A stretch of 64,000 nucleotides of DNA from Nageia nagi. Lineage: Eukaryota; Pinophyta. The DNA lies in NCBI GenBank assembly GCA_050084985.1, contig JBITNC010000002.1, positions 35,526,001-35,590,000 on the forward strand. The letters run 5' to 3'. The notes under the pieces are model-generated. The model saw only the letters and a list, made by a program, of their open reading frames with translations, had not been told where the DNA came from and did no database searches. Positions 58,346 through 64,000 of the stretch are shown in pieces. The translations under genes and the position numbers were made by a program. Each line of letters begins with the position of its first letter. Positions within the stretch are counted from its first letter, which is position 1.

Positions 58346-59049
58346 TGCAATATTGGGATAGAGAAAACAAGAGAGAAGGAAGAGGGAAAGTAAGAGAGTT
58401 CTCCTCCAAACAAATACAATAGAGATGATAATTTTTTACATATTTGTGAAATAAGAAAGATCTAGTTTGATTCTCACTAATTTACCAAATACAATCATTA
58501 ACCATAACTAATTTTAATGTACATGAAGTATTTAGCCAACTAAAAGTCATGAAGAGTCTCCAAGAGCCTGCATACTTGAAGTAAGTAACTTGCAATCTCA
58601 AAGGAACCCGTAAGTCATAAATAGCTCAAATAACAAGATTAGTTAGATGCAATATATTCATATCAATAAGAATTGATGAATCATACAAATGCCATCATAA
58701 AATGATTAATGGTGCACTATAAGTCATCATAAATATGCCAAGCTAAAACTTATAGTCACCTATTATATATAAAATATGTGTTGATTATTAATGCAAAATA
58801 GAGCATGCACATATGAGTTTCTCACATATGGATAACTAAATAGTGCCAAAAGAAATATAAGAGTTCCCCACACATGGATAACTAAATAGTGTTATATTGA
58901 TCAATTTTTTTACATTAAAATTTTGTACAAATTCTTCATGTAGAGCGAACTTACCATGAAGGTGTACAACAAAATCAACACTATGTAGCATAAAATCCTC
59001 CTAGAGGTGAAGTTGCCATCAAAAATATGAATTCAATCATAAGAATTCA
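58346..59049 (-). other. 3' untranslated part of copia B
   Basis: Between the RNase H end and the polypurine tract. AT-rich, no coding domain. A small repeat, CACATATGGATAACTAAATAGTG / CACACATGGATAACTAAATAGTG, occurs at about 58823 and 58870. Confidence 0.5.
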
Positions 59050-59660
59050 AACTTAACTTCCCATTGAGGCAACTTCACCAACATGATGGCATATTTAAGC
59101 TTATAGAATTGAGCTTATAGGAGGGGCTTAGTGAAAAAATCAATGGATTTCAAGGTGGATGGAAAATACTCCAAGTGTATGATGCCATCAAGAACCTTCT
59201 CCCTAATAAAATGTGCTTAGATTTCCACATGTTTTATTTTTTAATGGAACACAAGATTCTTATCCAAAGACATCATCAATTGATTATCTAAATAAATCAA
59301 GGATGATCCACCTTGCTCATACCTAATTTCTTTCAAAAAATGCCTTAGCTAAATGGCTTTCTAGGTTGCAACAAACATGGCATAGTATTCAATTTCTATG
59401 GTGGAAAGAGAAATAGTAGGTTGCTTCTTAGAAGCCTAAGAGATAGCACCTAAACCAATACTTAACACATATGCAAAGGTTGATTTCCTATCATCTTCAA
59501 CTCCCCCATAGTTAGAATCTAAGAATCCAAAGAGAACAAAGGAGGGAAACTTGATATACTTAAGAGCAAGATCCTTAGTCCTTCCAACATACCTTAAATT
59601 TTTTTTAATAGCATTGAAGTAATCAACATAAGGATTTTGCATGAATTATGCCATCAAATT
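59050..59660 (-). pseudogene. Copia B RNase H, decayed
   Basis: Frame 59642-59436 reads MQNPYVDYFNAIKKNLRYVG, then FGFLDSNYGGVEDDRKSTFA and YVLSIGLGAIS, then a stop where the family has Trp. The copy continues in frame with ASKKQPTISLST, matching S-S-K-K-Q-x-x-V-A-L-S-T-A-E-A-E-Y. Homology ends near 59050. The first catalytic Asp (FLDS) and the D-D-R-K-S block are present. Confidence 0.88.
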
Positions 59661-59852
59661 TACTACAAAGGTAATATCTAACCTGGATATAGTTAAATAG
59701 AAAAGACTACCAATTAATTACCTATAAGCTGTAGCATCAACCAATTGAGAGTTGGAGCTTAGAGAAATAGTTATTCTAGGAGAGACTAGGATAATAACAT
59801 ATATACACTCCTCCATTCCAAACCTCTGCAAGATGTTTGATATATATTTATA

Positions 59853-60650
59853 TTAACTAAGATAAGTACAATCTTTGTATTGATACACTTGCATTTTAAG
59901 ATAGTAATGTAAGAGACCAAGATTAGTCATTTCAAACATTGCCTTAAGTTTGGATATGCACTCTTGAATGATTTCATCATTATTCTTAGTAATCAAAAGA
60001 TCATCCACATAAAGGAGAATCAAGACCACATCTTTTCCTTGAGTGAGCACATATATATCAAATTTAGAAAAATACTTGGAGAAATAAATGTCTGTAAAAT
60101 ACCTTAAAATCTTCCTATACCAAGCTCTAGGTGCTTGCTTAAGTCCATATAATGACTTCTTTAGCTTGCACACAATAGATTCTCTACCTTTCACAATAAT
60201 CCTTTCTGGTTAATTCATAAAAATTTCCACATCTAAGTCACCATTAAAGAATGCACTTTTGACATCAAGTTGAAAAATTTTTCATCCTTGAGCTATAAAA
60301 AGAGCAAGAATAATTCTCATAGTAGGCATCTTTGCTATGGGAGAAAAGGTTTCTTCATAATCTACACTGTATTTCTTAGCAAAACCTTTGGCTACTAACC
60401 TTGCCTTGTATTTCTCAATATCCTCAATAGAATTAAACTTGACCTTGTAGATTCACTTATTGCCAATCACATTCTTCTCAATAGGATAAGGAACCAAGTC
60501 CCAAGTTTTATTTTTCATAAGCACCTCATACTTCACTTTCATGGCTTCTATCTAGCACTCATGCTTAAAAATTTCTTTGAAGGTTGAGGGCTCATGCTTA
60601 TTTTAAATCTTGTTAAATAATGATTTGTTCAAGGTCATACTCTTTTTTAC
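59853..60650 (-). pseudogene. Copia B reverse transcriptase, decayed but with catalytic YVDD
   Basis: From about 60640: EAMKVKYEVLMKNKTWDLVP, a YKVKFNS block, KARLVAKGFAKKYSVDYEET, FSPIAKMPTMRIILALFIAQ, then a stop, KIFQLDVKSAFFNGDLDVEI, FMN, a stop, and frame 60194-59853 with CKLKKSLYGLKQAPRAWYRK and ILLYVDDLLIT. These are the standard copia RT blocks, including the second catalytic motif Y-V-D-D at about 60000-60012 and the Asp of QLDV. Nearly every stop replaces a Trp or Gln of the family pattern. Not functional. Confidence 0.92.
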
Positions 60651-61474
60651 CCTTTGTGTTGGAGAATTTTGTTCTTGAAGTGACTTTTCTATATCAATAT
60701 CTAATAATCTAGGTGTAACTGAAGAGTCCTCTAGATTATCAACATCCTCATTAGAAGTAGATTATTCAAGAAGTTCATTGAACTTTACATCTCTTGAAAC
60801 AAACATGACTTTGTAGGATGGAGAGTAGAGCTTATAGCCTCTATGCTAACTATCATAACCCATAAATATGCATTTTTTAGCCCTTTTATCTAACTTCTTC
60901 TTTTTCTTAGAAACAGTGTAGGAGAATGCTTCACAACCAAATACCCTAAGGTGAGAAATGTTAGGTTTTATTCCTAATCATACCTTAAAAGGAGTTTTAC
61001 CATGAATGAATTTTGTGGGACACCTATTCAAGATGTAAATAGCAGTGCTTACTACTTCACCTCACAAGAAACTAAAAAGATTATCCAATATGCATCTAGC
61101 CATTTCCATAATTATTCTATTTTTCCTTTTAGTAACATCATTTTACTGAGGAGTGTAAGAAATCATAAATTGACTTTTGATTCCATACTTATCATAATAG
61201 TTATTGAACTCATTACTATTATATTCTCCCCTATTATTTGATCTCAACATATTGATTTTAATGTTAGTTTGATTCTCAATAAAAACCTTAAAAACCTTAA
61301 AACTCTCAAAGGTTTGATCCTTGTGCTCAAGTAGATACCCAAAGGTTATTATACTAAAGTCATAAATAAATTTAAAGACATAAGATGCTCTTCCAAGTGA
61401 CTTAGACCCATCAAATTTGAATGCACAAGTTGAAGAGGTTGATATGCTCTTGTTTCCTTATTTTTTTCAAACTT
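60651..61474 (-). pseudogene. Copia B integrase, decayed
   Basis: From 61474: PLQLVHSNLMG (start of the core, D replaced by N), a GEN/NNRGEY-like block near 61230, SYTPQ, a stop, NDVTKRKNR, MEMARCIL, then TILNRCPTKFIHGKTPF, a stop, LGIKPNISHLRVFGCEAFSY and KKCIFMGYDSQHRGYKLYSP. The order matches copia integrase from the DDE core to the C-terminal domain. The zinc-binding GAG-pre-integrase part upstream keeps only CKKCILC. Confidence 0.88.
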
Positions 61475-62330
61475 TTATCTATACATATTGCAAAGAATGC
61501 ACTTCTTGCATAGACCAATTAAAGAAGAAATTGGAGTTTCGATTGCTCCTAGAGCAACATTATCATATTTTAGAGAAGAAATCAACACCTTTTTGTTAAA
61601 AGTTTTCTCATGCTTCAAAAGGAGCCTAGAAAGGTTCTCAAGGGAGAAGACTTCTTTTTCATCATCAAGCCTTGTTTCCATAATTGTCACAAATTTTTTA
61701 AACTTTGAAAAAAGGATGTGAAGAATGATGAATACCATAAACTCATCATTGATCCAATTGCATACACAAGCAATAAGTTGGGTTCTTAGATCAATGATTT
61801 TGTTCAAAAAGGGAGAAGACTTCTTCTTCATGATCAAGAATTATTTCTATAACCATCACAAAGTTTTTACTTTAAAAAAAGTATGTGAAGAATGATAAAG
61901 ACCATGAACTCATCATTGATCCAATTGCACCCACAAGCAACAAGTTGGATCCGTAGGTCAATGATTTTGTTTAAGTAGATAGACACATTTTCATCTTCCC
62001 CTTAATAAAATTGAAGTAATTTTTAGAAAATGGTAAATCTTCTTGAAAACTTTGAACCAAGGTAGATTTTCTTAAGCTTATCCCAAGCTTCCTTTGCTAA
62101 GGTTGAAGAGGAAAGCATCAAGAGCACATCATTTAAAATTGCATGGAAGATCATGAAGGTTTCCAAGTCATTCTTCATGTTGTGAGCCTTTAGTGCCTTC
62201 TCATATGTAAAAGGTACAAGGTTCTCATTCACTATTTTCCAAAGCTTCCTTGCCTATAATTCGCTCTCATTTAAGGTTCTCAAATCCCAAAGTTGGAACC
62301 ATTAAGAATGTGTTTGGGTAAAAAGGAGTC
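61475..62330 (-). pseudogene. Copia B Gag (UBN2-type), decayed
   Basis: Frame 62232-62023 reads MKNDLETFMIFHAILNDVLL, then TLAKEAWDKLKKIYLGS, the UBN2 pattern (A-x-x-x-I-x-x-x-L-x-x-x-x-x-x-x-x-x-x-x-x-x-A-K-E-x-W-D-x-L-x-x-x-Y). Frame 61837-61475 continues with FLNKIIDLRTQLIACVCNWI, FKKFVTIMETRLDDEKEVFS and LENLSRLLLKHEKTFNKKVL, then runs straight into the integrase zinc region. The zinc knuckle (CCHC) and protease are not seen between them, so about 200-300 codons appear to be missing. A tandem duplication of about 168 bp lies within it (61640-61975). Confidence 0.82.
61640..61975 (-). repeat. ~168-bp tandem duplication in copia gag
   Basis: Copies at about 61640-61807 and 61808-61975 share AAGGGAGAAGACTTCTT, GTGAAGAATGAT, AACTCATCATTGATCCAATT and TCAATGATTTTGTT, with moderate divergence and small indels (offset 167-169 bp). 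More diverged than the 110-bp gag duplication in the neighbouring gypsy. Confidence 0.85.
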
Positions 62331-64000
62331 TCCCATTTGCTACATAAGGATGTAAAAAAATAATAAGCATATGGTTCAATAAACAATATTATATGTTAAG
62401 TTTTAACCAAGTAAATAATACATGTTAAATTTAACACTAGATACATGCTTGATTTGATTCATAAGTGCAAATATTTCACAACTCAAATAATAATCCATGT
62501 ATCCAAATACATTTCTTATCTCAAGAACCATAGATGTAGAGTGCCATTATTGAGGCTTGTTTTCTTGTCTAAAAAATTAAGCTTTCACTTGTATTCCCAC
62601 ACAAGAGAATCCCAAGTACTACCAGTCCTCAAATAGTTCACCTTGGTCAATATTATACACTCATAAGAAGTACCTACTATTTTCCAAGGTTATGATGTTT
62701 ATTGGATTGGCCAAATTATTAATCTTGATTAGGTTTCAAGTTGTCCTTCTAGGTTATCAGTATAATCCTTGAATGAATGTGTAGACATGTGGTATCACTA
62801 CACACATGTCTATCCACCTATTGGAGTTATGTTCTAACCAACAAAGGACTTATGGACAATTTAGAAGGATGAACTTTTCACCACTTGGATCATCAGACTT
62901 AAAGGCTATAGTTTGCTTATTCTCACCTCATGGCTCTCCAAACAAATCATGTTACAGAATATACATGTGGATGTCTTCATTTTAAGAGGTTGCTTATTTC
63001 AATGTTTGCATTTTTGTTTGCATAAGCAAATAAATCAAAATGTGAAACATAAAGTAAAAGAGCATAAGTAAAAAACATCATCCATTAAATATTTGAAACC
63101 TAAATATCCAATGGAGCATCATCCATTCAAGATTTGAAACCTAAATGTTCAATGGGTTTTGTTTACCAACCCCTAAAGGACATCTATACATCATTCCTAA
63201 TCTTTCACAAGTTTATTTATAACTTTTGATAAAAAACTACTTAAAGAGGCATGCATAATATTCATAATTTGCACAAGTCCTTTTTTTGCATAAAAGTTTG
63301 ATTAAGGTAATCATTTAAAAACTAAGTAATAAACATGCATTATTTGCATAGAGATCTAAATTTTTTAAATAAAAGTTCATAAATTTTTTACCTTTTTACT
63401 TAAAAAATAAGGCTTAAAGCAATATGATCCCTAAAAATTAGTATGCTAGTTTACCTTAAAAATTAAAACCTAAGTATTTATGGAGGTAAAAAATTACTCC
63501 ATTTTTATCAAGAGTTAAAAAAAAATGCAATTTTAATTTGTGTAAGTACTAAAAGTGTATTTTTACCAAAGTAAAATTTTTCCACATTTTACTATTAAAG
63601 TACTTTAGCATGCCAAAGTAAAATTATGACCCTTCAAATAATTGTTCTTCATTTTTATTAAGGCTAAAACTACTTTCAAAGTATTAAAGAGAAAAAAATA
63701 ACCTTAGTATACTGGAGTGTTTAAAAAAAATTCTCTCTCTAATATTTTAAACACTTAGTAGAGAACTTTTAGAAAGTACTAACTCTATATTAATCAAAGC
63801 AAGTGTTTATTTTTAAGCCTTTAAAAAATGCCAAAAAGCTTAAAGTACTAGTAATTTAAAAAATTCCTTTAAAACTTGCTACATTTTTCTAAAAAAAAAA
63901 GAAAGGCATTTGAGATGAATGATAACTTTTTACTCAACATATTTGACCTTGTACACATTCCAATGCAATTTAAGAGAAATTCATGATGGGCAAGGTAGAA
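62331..64000 (-). other. Leader of copia B, incomplete at window edge
   Basis: No coding domain. 62420-63330 is the right copy of the leader repeat also found at 38000-38950. In the left element the primer binding site lies about 0.65 kb right of the repeat's end (39.6 versus 38.95 kb), so here it would be expected near or just past 64000. None was seen inside the window. The last 700 bases are extremely A/T-rich. Confidence 0.5.
62420..63330. repeat. Copia leader-type repeat, right copy
   Basis: Direct-repeat partner of 38000-38950, sharing CTTGATTAGGTTTCAAGTT, ATAATCCTTGAATG, GACATGTGGTATCACTAC and CTATCCACCTAT. It contains a further short local repeat: a CATCATCCATT-AA-ATTTGAAACCTAAAT unit near 63077 and 63118. 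Confidence 0.6.

Larger units (their letters stand above)
57841..64000 (-). mobile_element. Ty1/copia retrotransposon (copia B), near complete but decayed; 5' LTR beyond window
   Basis: Minus-strand order is leader (about 64.0-62.3), Gag (62.3-61.48), integrase (61.48-60.85), RT (60.65-59.85), RNase H (59.65-59.05), polypurine tract and 3' LTR (58334-57841). Integrase before RT defines copia. It carries many stops, so it is dead. Its left edge interrupts a gypsy gag frame. The same LTR family occurs at 39609-40180. Confidence 0.88.

Noticed and set aside
61002-61721. Plus-strand frames (79, 60 and 77 codons)
   Set aside because: Antisense to copia integrase and Gag, which are well supported on the minus strand.

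Overview
This window looks like nuclear DNA from a seed plant with a very large genome. A conifer or other gymnosperm fits best, but no species can be named from the sequence. The evidence is an AT-rich sequence almost entirely made of old, broken retrotransposons, a plant-type RING-H2 gene with one intron of about 21.8 kb, a plant mobile domain (PMD) fragment, and no bacterial-type operons, rRNA or CRISPR. I found only one host gene with good support. Nearly everything else is decayed mobile DNA.

1-23.6 kb: the 3' part of a plus-strand gene for a probable RING-H2 E3 ubiquitin ligase. Three exons join in phase (up to 440, 22267-22307, 22472-23609). All eight RING zinc ligands are present. One surplus T at about 23006 puts the RING half out of frame with the upstream half, so the locus is either a recent pseudogene or carries a one-base sequence error. 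The giant intron (441-22266) holds Ty1/copia integrase debris (6.6-7.5 kb, minus), a Ty3/gypsy Gag fragment (14.1-15.3 kb, minus) between two diverged direct repeats of 1.2-1.4 kb, a LINE-type reverse-transcriptase fragment (about 20-20.7 kb, plus), and several local tandem repeats.

23.6-37.9 kb: intergenic, very AT-rich, with weak traces only. These are a plus-strand gypsy Gag fragment (32.4-32.7 kb), a highly degenerate charged reading frame (29.5-30.7 kb), a direct/inverted repeat cluster (34.45-34.88 kb) and a possible LTR with a TATA box near 37.0 kb.

38-47.4 kb: an orphan copia 5' end (LTR 39609-40180 with a tRNA-Met-type primer binding site, leader to the left). It has landed in a minus-strand unknown reading frame (40.18-40.85 kb). 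Then come two direct repeats of 1.6-1.7 kb separated by 160 bp of gypsy-derived sequence, and a decayed plus-strand PMD protein (45.56-46.76 kb).

47.4-64 kb: a minus-strand Ty3/gypsy element (integrase 50.75-52.04, RNase H, truncated RT, protease, Gag up to 57.84 kb). A minus-strand Ty1/copia element is inserted in its Gag end (3' LTR 57841-58334 with an adjacent polypurine tract, then RNase H, RT with YVDD, integrase, Gag to 62.3 kb, and a leader). The copia 5' LTR and the rest of the gypsy 5' end should lie beyond the right edge. Stop codons in the copia element fall repeatedly at conserved Trp and Gln positions, as expected from deamination of methylated cytosines.
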